Shown here piece after piece: positions 41,082 through 50,088 of a stretch of DNA of 64,000 bases. The DNA comes from UBA6522 sp963664945 (GTDB lineage Bacteria > Pseudomonadota > Gammaproteobacteria > Steroidobacterales > Rariloculaceae): contig OY761822.1 of NCBI GenBank assembly GCA_963664945.1, forward strand, positions 1,054,001 to 1,118,000. Direction: 5' to 3'. Both the position numbers and the translations under genes were made by a program. Under the pieces are notes generated by a model, which ran no database searches, had not been told where the DNA came from, and saw only the letters and a program-made list of their open reading frames with translations. The stretch's first letter is position 1. Each line of letters starts with the position of its first letter.

Positions 41082-42754
41082 AGTGTTGTCCAATGCTAAA
41101 TGAGCCTGAAGCGAGGCTCGTATTCCAACGCCACATGAGCCTGAAGGGGGGTCTGGACGATCATTGGGAGGATGATCGTGACGCTACAGACCGGAGGGCT
41201 CCGCACGGTGGAGCAACTCAGGGGTTTTCTCGACGGGAACGTGGAGGTGGATTTCAAGCCGCGGGGCCGGGAGGCAGCCTACGGTTTCGTGCGCCGGACG
41301 TTGGTGCGTTTGCGCTACGGGGGATTGGACCGCGGGGGCAAGGGCGTGGTGCGCGAGTATCTGGCCAAGACGACGGGGCTGTCCCGGTCGCAGTTGACCC
41401 GATTGATCGCGCAGCATCGGCGTGCCGGGCGGATCGTGGACCGGCGCGGGGGCAACAGCGGGCGACCGTTCCCGCGGGTCTACACGCCGTCGGACATCCG
41501 GCTGCTGGCCGAGGCCGACGAGATCGGCGGCCAACTGTGCGGTCCGGCCGCCTGCGAGGTGCTGCGGCGCGAGTACGAGGTGTTCGGGGACACGCGCCAC
41601 GAGCGCCTGTCGCGGCTGTCGGTATCGCATTTGTACAACCTGCGCCGGTCGCGGACCCACCGCCTGCGGCGCACGACCTGGAACCCCACCCGGCCGACGG
41701 CGGCCGGCATCGGGGAGCGGCGCAGACCCGATCCAGACGCACGCCCCGGCTTCGTGCGCGTGGACACCGTCCATCAAGGGGACCGCGACGGACGCAAGGG
41801 CCTCCACCACGTGAACCTGATCGACGAGGTCACCCAGTACGAGCACCTCGGTGCCGTGGCGGCGATCTCCGAGGCGTTCCCGGTCCCGGTCCTGGAGCCA
41901 TTGATCGCGGCGTTTCCCTTTGAAGTCAAGGGTTTCCATGCCGGCAACGGTTCGGAGCACATCAACCGCCACGTCGCGGCATTGTTGAACAAGCCGCATG
42001 TGGGAGAGTTCACCAAGTCCCGCGCCCGGCGCTCCAACGACAACGCCCTGGTCGAGGGCAAGAACGGCTCCGTGGTGCGCAAGTGGTTCGGCCACGATCA
42101 CATCCCGAGGCGCTTTGCCCCGCGGGTCAACGTCTTCGCCCGGGACGTGCTCACCCCCCACCTGAACTTCCACCATCCCTGCCTGTTCGCCACCGAGGCG
42201 CGCGACGGCGCGGGCAAGGTGCGACGGCGCCACCGGCGCCGGGACGTGACCACGCCCTACGAGAAGCTCAAGTCCCTGCCCGGCGCCGAACAGTGCCTCA
42301 AACGCGGCGTGACCTTCGCCGAACTGGACAAGACCGCCTACGCCATGTCCGACCTGACGGCGAACCGGCGGGCAAACCGCGCGCGCGACGAGCTGTTCCG
42401 CGCCATCGACAGCGCCGCGACCGCGGCGGCCTGATGGACCGGCCGGGGTTGTCCTGTGGATTTATGGACGAGTCCTTCGGACCGGCCCGCGCCCTGCGGG
42501 CCGCGGGGACAGCCCGTGGATAACGCTGACGCGTTACCCACCGCCTGCCCCCACTCGCGAGCCTCTCGCCCACAAACTCCACAGGACCCACCACAAACGA
42601 TTCAATAAAGACAGCAACGATCATCGGATCGACATCGGCTTGCCGGCCCGCAACGACACACCCTGAGATGACATCACCGCAACACGTCCAGACCGGTTCC
42701 AGGGTTCAGCGTAAGCCCGTCTCGCTCAGGCTCACTTTCTCATTGGAAAACGCT
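41082..42754. mobile_element. Integrase-core IS with 5-bp target duplication
   Basis: 1673 bp. Imperfect terminal inverted repeats start AGTGTTGTCCAATG on the left and AGCGTTTTCCAATG (complement strand) on the right and continue through TGAGCCTGA. The target CCGTT is present at 41077-41081 and 42755-42759. It interrupts the relaxase gene. About 320 bp between the transposase stop and the right end carry no gene. Confidence 0.85.
41172..42434 (+). CDS. DDE integrase-core transposase with an altered catalytic residue
   Basis: 420 residues. N-terminal DNA-binding region (YLAKTTGLSRSQLTRLIAQH). Retroviral-integrase-type core: RVDTVHQGDRDGRKGLHHVN (first Asp), GFHAGNGSEHINRHVAALL where FHSDNGSE is expected, and SRARRSNDNALVEGKNGSVV (Glu). 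The second catalytic Asp is Gly (GGC, one transition from GAC). The rest of the frame is intact, so the copy is probably inactive although its ends and target duplication are well preserved. Confidence 0.85.
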   Translation: MIVTLQTGGLRTVEQLRGFLDGNVEVDFKPRGREAAYGFVRRTLVRLRYGGLDRGGKGVVREYLAKTTGLSRSQLTRLIAQHRRAGRIVDRRGGNSGRPFPRVYTPSDIRLLAEADEIGGQLCGPAACEVLRREYEVFGDTRHERLSRLSVSHLYNLRRSRTHRLRRTTWNPTRPTAAGIGERRRPDPDARPGFVRVDTVHQGDRDGRKGLHHVNLIDEVTQYEHLGAVAAISEAFPVPVLEPLIAAFPFEVKGFHAGNGSEHINRHVAALLNKPHVGEFTKSRARRSNDNALVEGKNGSVVRKWFGHDHIPRRFAPRVNVFARDVLTPHLNFHHPCLFATEARDGAGKVRRRHRRRDVTTPYEKLKSLPGAEQCLKRGVTFAELDKTAYAMSDLTANRRANRARDELFRAIDSAATAAA

Positions 42755-43034
42755 CCGTTCTCCCCTGAAACGCGTGCACGGTGGAGGCCCAGGCGCGGTC
42801 CAGATGCCGCAGTTGCGGATCGTTTCCGTGCATCTTCAGCGTGCGCCCGTCTTCCAGCCGGAACCTCACGTCGTTTTCCCCCACCTCGATGACTTCCGCG
42901 AGGCGACTGTTCACCAGTCCGTGACTGGCGTCGTTCCTCGTCCAGCGGACGCGGTCCCCGGCACGCAGTTCGATGTTTTCCGACCGGTAGACCTCCACGG
43001 CGCCGCGCCTGGCGCCCAGCGTACGGCGCCGCAT
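42755..43034 (-). pseudogene. Relaxase/helicase (TraI-type), upstream piece
   Basis: Reads VEVYRSENIELRAGDRVRWT, VNSRLAEVIEVGENDVRFRL, DPQLRHLDRAWASTVHAFQG and RT, then enters the IS. This is the segment just before the C-terminal helicase motif of TraI relaxases. The relaxase domain and the main ATPase motifs are not present upstream, so the gene was already truncated. Confidence 0.8.
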
Positions 43035-43343
43035 TCATCGACGACCCTGCCACCAATCACTAAGAAGTGCCACCAGCAATCTGAAAGTGCACTCGAACCG
43101 GCAGTCTGAAATTGGCGTTTTCTTCAGCAGCGTCTTCTTCGAATACCTTCCAGTAATCCTTTATTCGTTTTCATCCGCCAGCCGTTGTTGGGCGCTCCCA
43201 TCAGGTGCCGGTGGCCGCATCATCGGCGGTCGGAGCACGCCCATCGCTGACCGGACGAAGACCACGCAAAGCGGGCCGCAGGGTAGGCCAAAACTTGGGA
43301 GAAGCTGGGCGTTCCGAACGAGAAAATTAGCACTTGACGGAGT
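43035..43343. other. Intergenic, nothing recognised
   Basis: About 310 bp without a convincing gene. Contains repeated near-phrases (AAGTGCCACCAGCAATCTGA, then AAAGTGCACTCGAACCGGCA) that could be remains of an IS end. Confidence 0.35.
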
Positions 43344-43559
43344 GTGCTAGAAATCGTCAACTGGGCTCTGGAAGACCCCGACGGGGATGAACCCAACCCT
43401 CGGCACGCTAACGGAGTGACCATCGACGGGATCACCTGTGTCGTCGACGGCGCTCGCCTTTGCCTATTGATCCGCGATCACCAAAAGGTCGCGACCACAG
43501 AGGCCGAGCTGCAAGAATTCATGGGGCAGTTTCATCTCGCGCGCCTCATCCTGACGTGA
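43344..43559 (+). CDS. Small hypothetical protein
   Basis: 71 residues from a GTG with GGAG just upstream: MLEIVNWALEDPDGDEPNPR, GITCVVDGARLCLLIRDHQK and EAELQEFMGQFHLARLILT. Alternating strand/helix pattern, no known family. It is followed 8 bp later by a small exported peptide gene. Confidence 0.45.
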   Translation: MLEIVNWALEDPDGDEPNPRHANGVTIDGITCVVDGARLCLLIRDHQKVATTEAELQEFMGQFHLARLILT

Positions 43560-43567
43560 CGATTCAC

Positions 43568-43726
43568 ATGGCGACTCTTCAACATGGCGGTCGCCTTTTT
43601 TGTTCTATTGGTTTGGCCATCTGCCTAGTGTCGTGCTCAGCACCTGCGAAAGCTTCGCCTCTCGCGGGTCGAGTCGCGCTCACTAGTACAAGCATTCTCG
43701 ATAAGAGTGCTGAAGGGAAGACTTAG
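43568..43726 (+). CDS. Small putative lipoprotein
   Basis: 52 residues. The start MATLQHGGRLFCSIGLAICL is followed by VSCSAPAKA, a plausible lipobox (LVSC). The mature part would be ~28 residues. No relatives recognised. Confidence 0.4.
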   Translation: MATLQHGGRLFCSIGLAICLVSCSAPAKASPLAGRVALTSTSILDKSAEGKT

Positions 43727-43737
43727 AGGATCAGTGA

Positions 43738-43908
43738 ATGAACAACAAAGCTCAATTGTCACTCGGCTTGTTGGTTACACTCGCTGTATCTCTCCTTAGC
43801 CTGCTGGTCGCGGTCGCGAGTGCGGCCTATACCATGGGTTCCGTAGTCGAACGGATCAACAACTTGGAACAAGCTGTCCGCAAACCGACTAATGCGTTGG
43901 CAGATTGA
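43738..43908 (+). CDS. Small membrane protein
   Basis: 56 residues, too short for most gene callers: MNNKAQLSLGLLVTLAVSLL begins a single transmembrane helix continuing through LLVAVASAAYTM, then a short coiled-coil-like tail (SVVERINNLEQAVRKPTNAL). AGAGGATC upstream of the ATG can act as ribosome-binding site. It follows the putative lipoprotein by 11 bp. Confidence 0.45.
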   Translation: MNNKAQLSLGLLVTLAVSLLSLLVAVASAAYTMGSVVERINNLEQAVRKPTNALAD

Positions 43909-44298
43909 AAGTCACCAACCCAAAGTGAACTGGTCTTGGGCCACCCTGAAACGGGTGCCGAATCTTAGCATCGTGACTTTAAACCGATTTTTGCATCAGG
44001 AATCTTGTAGGGTTTCTGCGCCTAGACCAGGCATTTCCGCTAACGCTGGTCGTGCCTGTCAGGGAGCTAATGCTGGAGCATAAGTAGTGTCGATAGCCCT
44101 TTGTGCTACTTTTGTCCATGGAACACGCCGAATAAGAGACCCAAGTGGCGCGGCGCCCCGCGAAGGCTATCCCGCTAGAGCCCAGAGACAAGCTCACCCG
44201 AGGCAGGGCATATCCAAGCCAGCCGCCACGTCCTTGGAAATGGCACGCGCGCTGAAGCCGCCAATTTAGCGAGAGAGAAACTCAAGGGAGAGACACTA
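43909..44298. other. Region upstream of the IS5-type element
   Basis: No complete gene seen. From about 44180 to the IS the frame that continues the downstream membrane protein is open (ending NLAREKLKGETL), so it may be the 5' part of the interrupted gene, but it has no ATG start. Confidence 0.35.
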
Positions 44299-45153
44299 GG
44301 GCGTGTTAACACTAAAAGCCGGAAACATGGTATCCTTCGTTGCGTTGTCTTGGACGCGGAAATCGGAGGAAAATCAGGGGCATGGAACTCACCGAGACCC
44401 AATTTGAACGGATCGAGGCGTTGCTGCCGAGACAGCGCGGAAACGTGAGCCTGTCGAATCTCCAGGTGCTCAACGCGATCCTGTACGTGGCCGGGCACGG
44501 CTGCAAGTGGCGCGGACTGCCCGAACGGTTCGGCAACTGGCACACCGTCTACACGCGGATGAACCGCTGGTCGAAGAACGGTGTTCTGGACCGGGTGTTC
44601 GAGCACCTGCAACGGCAGCAAATCGTGCGTGTCAAGATCGAGGCGGTGGGGCTGGACAGCACCAGTGTCAAGGTCCATCCGGACGGCGCGGGCGCGGAAA
44701 AAAAAACGGCCCGCAAGCCATCGGCAAGTCCCGCGGCGGCTGGACCACAAAGATTCATCTGGTTGCCGCGGATGCTCGAACGGCCCTCGCGTTCTCGCTC
44801 TCTCCCGGCCAGGCGCACGACGCGCCCGAAGGCCGCAAGCTCTTGAGCGACATGGAGAAACCGTCGAACAACCCGGCGTTGGTGATGGACCGCGCGTATG
44901 AGGACGACCGCACGCGCCAGTTGGCGCTTGACCTGGGGTTCGTACCGGTCGCGCCACCGAAGAGCAACCGCCTTGACCCTTGGGAGTACGACCGCCAGAT
45001 GTACAAGCGGCGCAACGAGGTCGAGCGCTTGTTCCGGCGTCTCAAGGGTTTTCGGCGCATCTTCTCGCGCTTCGAAAAACTCGATGTCGTATTTCTCGGC
45101 TTCGTCGTCTTCGTGCTCATTGTCGATGCACTGCTTTAGTGTTAACACGCCCT
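44299..45153. mobile_element. IS5-family element (IS427-like)
   Basis: Ends are inverted copies of GGGCGTGTTAACACTAAA, flanked by TA on both sides (CTA on the left, TAA on the right). The single transposase is split in two frames by a run of eight A, as in IS5 members that use programmed frameshifting. Confidence 0.82.
44382..45139 (+). CDS. IS5-type transposase made by -1 frameshift
   Basis: The first frame starts MELTETQFERIEALLPRQRG and runs through GHGCKWRGLPERFGNWHTVY to EAVGLDSTSVKVHPDG, which holds the first catalytic Asp. At the A run (44699-44706) translation must shift by -1 to read GKSRGGWTTKIHLVAADART, NPALVMDRAYEDDRTRQLAL (second Asp) and YKRRNEVERLFRRLKGFRRI (Glu with the YREK-like motif) to the stop. 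About 250 residues if fused. Without the shift only the N-terminal part is made. Confidence 0.85.
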
Positions 45154-45157
45154 AATA

Positions 45158-45721
45158 GATTCTCATAGTACCGACAGGATTGCGTTCTGGTTTCCGGAGA
45201 TTCTCCCGGTTGTGGTTGGCCTGGTGTACGGCTTTGCTCAGTTTTCGGCACAGATGACCGCCTCTGGATTTATTATTGCGACAGCCGCCGACATTTCGGA
45301 AGCCGCAGGCATCAATGCTCCCGATCAGCTCAGTGATGTTCCCAGACTGTTAGGATCATTGGTCGAAACGGACCTACTTGAGCTGTGGGCAGAATCGTCC
45401 AAAGGAATTGTTACGGCGGTCTTTTCGATTCACGTCTGGGCGTTATCTACCTTGTTTTCCGCCGCTCACCGCGTACGCCAATCGGCCGTATTTGCTTACC
45501 CGGTAGCAGGCATCTTTACGAACTTTTTCCTCGTATCGATCATTGTCGCGACAACTAACCTCGCCGAATCATTGCAGAATGCGGTAGATACCCCCGTCGC
45601 CCCTCAAATGCTGGTGGTATCCACTTTGGCAGCAGGCGCTGCAATACTTGTTGGGTGGTTCGTAAGGCGCGGCGTCTGGATACACTATGAGTCACTGGTA
45701 CAGTCAAACGACCAACTCTAG
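45158..45721 (+). CDS. Membrane protein, 5' end probably cut by the IS5-type element
   Basis: From GTG at 45212 it codes 169 residues with membrane helices (LVYGFAQFSAQMTASGFIIA, FAYPVAGIFTNFFLVSIIVA, MLVVSTLAAGAAILVGWFV). The frame is open back to the IS (DSHSTDRIAFWFPEILPVVV), and removing the IS plus one TA links it in frame to the sequence left of the IS. No family recognised. Confidence 0.5.
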   Translation, partial: DSHSTDRIAFWFPEILPVVVGLVYGFAQFSAQMTASGFIIATAADISEAAGINAPDQLSDVPRLLGSLVETDLLELWAESSKGIVTAVFSIHVWALSTLFSAAHRVRQSAVFAYPVAGIFTNFFLVSIIVATTNLAESLQNAVDTPVAPQMLVVSTLAAGAAILVGWFVRRGVWIHYESLVQSNDQL

Positions 45722-45852
45722 ATATTGGCTTGTCAGCGATATAGGCCCCAGCAGAACGTTACGCCAATGCAGTACAATCTGCGCCCGCGCTTTCCGTCAA
45801 ATCGATGAAGGACATTCTATTTTTGAGTCCACAGTCTCAATCCTCACCACGA

Positions 45853-46158
45853 ATCCAATGGGACGGCACGACCTGGTCCGTGCGCCTGCCCGTGCAGGAG
45901 GGCAACGTCCTCTAGGCGAGTTGGAAGCCCGGGCAGACCTACGTCGTTCGCATCCGGGAGGCCGGGACGGAGACCTGGAGTTTCGGTTTCGAGACGCCGC
46001 TCACGCACTTCTCCTTTGTGGATCTGAAGCCGGACACCGAGTACGAGATGCAGCTCTGCACCAGGAACGCTTCAGGGGAGGGCAAGCCCCAGCTGATCCG
46101 CATCAAGACCAGTCCGATCGGGAACATCGATAACGTGATTCCTTTCCCCGGGCGCTGA
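45853..46158 (+). pseudogene. Fibronectin type III-like fragment with internal stop
   Basis: IQWDGTTWSVRLPVQEGNVL, an in-frame TAG at 45913, then ASWKPGQTYVVRIREAGTET, WSFGFETPLTHFSFVDLKPD, TEYEMQLCTRNASGEGK and IKTSPIGN. The last part has the Trp/Leu/Tyr spacing of a fibronectin type III domain. No start codon; a relic of a larger surface or adhesion gene. Confidence 0.6.
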
Positions 46159-46202
46159 CGTCCCACCCGGCCGGCGCGGCTCAAACCGTCCCGGCGCACG
46201 CG

Positions 46203-46389
46203 TCACAGTTCCAGATCCGGCCCCATCCATTTCCTCGCGATGTCCCGTGCAGGAGCGGGCACTCGGTCCACGCCCTTGTCCGTGCCGTCCAACGGTTCGG
46301 GCACCGCCTCCGGCTCCCGCGGTTGCTCTGTCTCAGGCGCCGGTTCGAGGCTTTCGAGCGCCGCCACCCGCTGCCGAACGCGTCACGCT
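46203..46389 (-). pseudogene. Second relaxase (TraI-type) C-terminal remnant
   Basis: After a stop the minus strand reads VRQRVAALESLEPAPETEQP, REPEAVPEPLDGTDKGVDRV and PAPARDIARKWMGPDLEL. This is the acidic tail that follows the helicase domain in relaxases, comparable to the end of 40760-41081 (RVVALEAVEP to DMEL), but clearly a different gene copy. Confidence 0.6.
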
Positions 46390-46723
46390 CGTGGAGGCAA
46401 GCAAACAATGCGAGCATCTCACCATCAGGTTGCGCCAGCACGCTCAAAAGCTGAGAATCGATCAGATGCCCCCACTACGTCTGGCCGTGATGGCAGAAAT
46501 TTATCGTTATCGTGACATTTTCACTAATTCGAAGTGGCGCCAACAACCTTTCCGTAACCGCCCCCTCCCGTGTAAATTCCCTTACGCTTGCACCGGCTTC
46601 GGAGAGCTCTCGACCGCATCTCCCCGACTGTATCTGCCTCCGGGTACCGAACTTGTGCTCATGGGCAAAGTGCGGTCCTGGTAACTGGATTGTTCGGACA
46701 GCAAATCACACAGACTGCCTATT
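46390..46723. other. Intergenic, nothing recognised
   Basis: About 330 bp upstream of the DUF2235 gene. No gene is supported; the region must contain its promoter. Confidence 0.4.
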
Positions 46724-48391
46724 ATGAATAAAATCGTACTGTTGTCGGACGGGACTGGCAACGGAGCAGCAAAAAGAAACAAGACCAACGTTTGGCGCTT
46801 GTACCGCGCCCTCGACCTTCATCGCGCAGATCAGCTCGCCATGTATAGCGACGGGGTGGGATCCCAACAATTCCTAATCTTCAAGATAATCGGCGGCGTA
46901 TTCGGGTGGGGCCTGCAACGAAACGTTATCGAACTCTACAAGTTCCTTTGTCGCAATTACCAGCACGACGAGAACGATCAGGAAACCGACAAGATCTATC
47001 TCCTCGGCTTCAGCCGCGGCGCGTTCACGGTTCGCGTACTTGCCGGTTTCATTAAGGAGTGCGGATTGTTCACGAATGCGACTTCGGAATCGGAATTGCA
47101 CAAGAAAGCACGTCACAACTATTCCGTTTATCGAAAAAGCTTTAGACGTCGGCGACGCTTCCGTCCGTGGTCTCAAATCCGCGCCCAACAACAAGCGCAC
47201 ACCACTGTTCGGCCCGGCATCGAATTCATCGGCGTTTGGGACACAGTTGATGCCTACGGTCTTCCCATCGACGAGCTTTCGGATCTATGGGACAGGTTCA
47301 TCTTCCCAATCCGATTCCCGGACCAGAAACTGTGGAAGCGCGTGTCAAGAGCCTGCCACGCGATATCGATCGACGATGAACGACTTACCTTTCATCCCGT
47401 CCTGTGGGATGAGCGCGACGAAGATGGTTCCGATCGCATCGAACAGGTCTGGTTCGCGGGCGTTCACGCCGACGTTGGCGGGGGCTACCCTCGCGAGGCA
47501 CTTTCCCTCGTTTCTCTCGACTGGATGATTTCCAAGGCGCAGGCCAGTGGGTTGAGTTTTAGGAACAATCTGCGGAAGGCCCACTGGCATCGCAGCGACT
47601 GGCACGCTCCCCAGCACGATTCGCGAGCCGGACTTGCTGCTTACTACCGCTATAAGCCCAGGGTCATCGAAGACCTCTGCAACGACCCCAATGCAGGAGG
47701 CACCGGAGTCAAGATCGCCATACCCAAAATCCACCGCAGCGTCTTTGAACGGATCAAGGGCAATGTCGTGCCGTACGCCCCAACCGCACTACCCGTAAAG
47801 TACGAGATTGCGTCAACTCGGCACAGGAATCCAAAGTTTGAGAACCCAAAGGAAAAGAAAAACCGTATGGCTGCCATGAACGGCGCCTTGGACATCATTT
47901 TCTGGCGACGCTGTCTCTACTACTCGTTTCTGGCGGCCACCATTTCGCTTTTCACGTCCCAGTACTTCCTCGACTGGGTGGCCCCTACCACTTGCAAGAC
48001 AGTTGCTTGCTCATCCGATCCTATCCTAAGGATAGTCGGGGACTTGGTTCCAGATTTCATCTCCGGCTGGATCGAGACTTTGCGGCAAAATCCATGGTGG
48101 CTGCTAGCATTCCTTATTCTGTTTGCGGTTCTGAATTGGCTGAAGGGCCGCGCGTCAACGGAATCATTGACTCGGGCGTCGTTGGCATGGTCGGTTCTCA
48201 AGCGCTCTACGCAGCCTCATCCGTGGCCGCCAACCGTAACGATGAAGCTTCGGGCCATTACCGGAAACAAGGCCTTCAGGCGGATTCGGCGGGCATGGCT
48301 GTGGACGGTTTTCGCGCTCATCTTAGCCGTTGTCTTGTTGTCAGCCGCACACACTTTCTTCCATCTTCTCGACACACTGAGATTGTGGTGA
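46724..48391 (+). CDS. DUF2235 alpha/beta hydrolase with C-terminal membrane helices
   Basis: 555 residues. Starts MNKIVLLSDGTGNGAAKRNK as is usual for DUF2235. Catalytic triad candidates: Ser in IYLLGFSRGAFTVRVLAGFI (GxSxG), Asp in GIEFIGVWDTVDAYG and His in QVWFAGVHADVGGGYP. The C-terminal third has transmembrane segments (YYSFLAATISLFTSQYFLDW, PWWLLAFLILFAVLNWL, WLWTVFALILAVVLLSAA). Tle1-type phospholipase effectors belong to the same family, but no secretion-system gene is nearby, so a membrane-bound lipase or esterase is as likely. Confidence 0.85.
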   Translation: MNKIVLLSDGTGNGAAKRNKTNVWRLYRALDLHRADQLAMYSDGVGSQQFLIFKIIGGVFGWGLQRNVIELYKFLCRNYQHDENDQETDKIYLLGFSRGAFTVRVLAGFIKECGLFTNATSESELHKKARHNYSVYRKSFRRRRRFRPWSQIRAQQQAHTTVRPGIEFIGVWDTVDAYGLPIDELSDLWDRFIFPIRFPDQKLWKRVSRACHAISIDDERLTFHPVLWDERDEDGSDRIEQVWFAGVHADVGGGYPREALSLVSLDWMISKAQASGLSFRNNLRKAHWHRSDWHAPQHDSRAGLAAYYRYKPRVIEDLCNDPNAGGTGVKIAIPKIHRSVFERIKGNVVPYAPTALPVKYEIASTRHRNPKFENPKEKKNRMAAMNGALDIIFWRRCLYYSFLAATISLFTSQYFLDWVAPTTCKTVACSSDPILRIVGDLVPDFISGWIETLRQNPWWLLAFLILFAVLNWLKGRASTESLTRASLAWSVLKRSTQPHPWPPTVTMKLRAITGNKAFRRIRRAWLWTVFALILAVVLLSAAHTFFHLLDTLRLW

Positions 48392-48651
48392 AGGGCACAG
48401 GAACAATCTTTGAACTTTCACGTGCCAACGTTGAAACAGTAGTGCCGGAGGGGCAGCTTCTGCTTCCTAGCGATTTCCTGCGGTCCGACGATCCATTTAA
48501 GAACCCAACGATAACAGCCTGTGAACGCTCACTTGATTCAAGCTCGAGGGTCCTGATTATCCGCAACTGCTACCACGATATCTGGCGTTGCGAGCGCCGT
48601 TGGAATCAACGCCGGCTTGATACTGTTTTCGATGAACGAGGTGCACGTTAA
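48388..48651 (+). CDS. Small protein coupled to the DUF2235 gene
   Basis: 87 residues from GTG at 48388, which overlaps the DUF2235 stop (GTGA). Sequence: MKGTGTIFELSRANVETVVP, LLLPSDFLRSDDPFKNPTIT, SSRVLIIRNCYHDIWRCERR. No family recognised. The stop/start overlap and sensible amino-acid mix support expression; an accessory or immunity role is speculation. Confidence 0.5.
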   Translation: MKGTGTIFELSRANVETVVPEGQLLLPSDFLRSDDPFKNPTITACERSLDSSSRVLIIRNCYHDIWRCERRWNQRRLDTVFDERGAR

Positions 48652-48739
48652 GGTTCACACGCTGGACCGGCTGCAAGCGTTCATGCGCCGCTCATTCGTT
48701 CAAGCATCGGCTCACTTGCGAAGATCTGATAGCTTTACG

Positions 48740-48991
48740 TCAGGGGATGCTAGCTTCAGATAGCGGCGCCTGAATCGGGTTGCGAACAAATTCGTGAAAC
48801 GCGCAACTGTCCGTTGCGTTTGTTTGGCGCGGCCCGTTCTGTGCCACCCAAGGCGGCAACCGAAAATTACAGTCGCCTCGTGGCGTGAAAGGCTCAGATG
48901 GCTGCGAGCGCTCTCCATGCCAATGCTTGCAGTTCCGACACTCGCGCTTGTTCGGATCCGGTCTTCCGTAACGCTGTTGAACGGCCTTCAT
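48740..48991 (-). CDS. Small Cys-rich, probably zinc-binding protein
   Basis: 83 residues from MKAVQQRYGRPDPNKRECRN, preceded by AGGAGA. CRNCKHWHGE, RGDCNFRLPPWVAQNG and DSCAFHEF place four Cys and two His as in small zinc-ribbon proteins common in phages and mobile elements. Exact role unknown. Confidence 0.6.
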   Translation of the reverse strand: MKAVQQRYGRPDPNKRECRNCKHWHGERSQPSEPFTPRGDCNFRLPPWVAQNGPRQTNATDSCAFHEFVRNPIQAPLSEASIP

Positions 48992-49194
48992 TTTCTCGTC
49001 TCCTGACGTAAGAGAACCGCTCTCGCAGGGCCGGCGAGATGGCCGCAAGCGGCCCGGTTCAGTACTGCAGTTCCACCGTCGGCGCAACGCCAAACAGGGA
49101 CGAAGCTGGCCGATCCATAGAGAAGAAGTCTTGGACAGTCAATTTTACGCTCATCCGGACACGTCGCGTACGAATTCCGGGCTGCCGAAGCACC

Positions 49195-49701
49195 TTACCA
49201 CGGCGCGGGCCTTGCGCGATTCTTTACGATATTTCGACCAGTGTCAGCGGCGACAATTGACGCCAACAGGCACCGGTCGCGCTCGTCGACCTGCTCGCGC
49301 ATCCACACCCGGCACCGCTGAAGCGTCGCCAGGCGCGGCGAGGCGCCCCGGCGCAGCTTCGTGACCAGCGTCGTCTGACCCACGGAGCGGTACCCCAGGA
49401 TCCAGGGCTTGACCCCCGTCACCTGCATGAACGCGTCCAGCTCCCAGCAGATCAACGGGCGGAACTCCAGCAGGCCGATGAAGCGAAGAACGCGGTCGGC
49501 CGTGTCCAGCGTCACCGTCCTGCCGGGCTGCAGGCGCTTCGACACCAACCCCGGATCGCCCGCCACCCGGCGCCCGAACCCGCTCGGGGTCATCCCCCGG
49601 CGCTCAAGGTACGCCCGCACCGCAGCGCGCAGCTCCTCGTCCAACGAGGCGTCCAGCAGCCGTTTGATGTCGGGATCGATGAAGCGGGCCGTCGTATTCA
49701 T
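49195..49701 (-). CDS. Helix-turn-helix protein with two HTH-like segments
   Basis: 168 residues from MNTTARFIDPDIKRLLDASL; GTG at 49740 and ATG at 49713 are alternative starts. The first HTH-like segment is GMTPSGFGRRVAGDPGLVSK through TLDTADRVLRFIGLL, similar to small XRE-type regulators; the second is GVKPWILGYRSVGQTTLVTK through RRGASPRLATLQR. Likely a DNA-binding regulator. Confidence 0.6.
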   Translation of the reverse strand: MNTTARFIDPDIKRLLDASLDEELRAAVRAYLERRGMTPSGFGRRVAGDPGLVSKRLQPGRTVTLDTADRVLRFIGLLEFRPLICWELDAFMQVTGVKPWILGYRSVGQTTLVTKLRRGASPRLATLQRCRVWMREQVDERDRCLLASIVAADTGRNIVKNRARPAPW

Positions 49702-49740
49702 GCCGGCGAACATAGGCACGGCAGAATCGCCCGGCAACAC

Positions 49741-50088
49741 AAATCGGGAGCCACAGACCTACACTTTCCTCCGCCGCTACGCCCCGGTTCGAACGGCTAC
49801 GCACCGGGTCCGGGATGAGCCGGAACGCAACCTCGGCAACGACCGCGGTTTGCGCGTGTTGCGTCCGGTCCCGTCAGGATGTAGGGCTGTTTCGAGCCGG
49901 AAATTCGGCCAGACCGATCAAATTCCGGTCATCGCCGTGGATTCGCGCAAGCCCGGAGACTCTCAAACTCGTCCCGTACCGCCTCCGCACGGCGCCCGAC
50001 GGCGTTTCGTGGACCCTCATGCAGTCTTGACTCGCCTGGATATCTGGTCCTATTGTTAGCTAAGTTCATCCCGCCCCAAGGTAACGCC
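49741..50088. other. Intergenic, nothing recognised
   Basis: About 350 bp between the HTH gene and the toxin-antitoxin pair. No gene is supported; it should hold the promoter of the pair. Confidence 0.4.
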
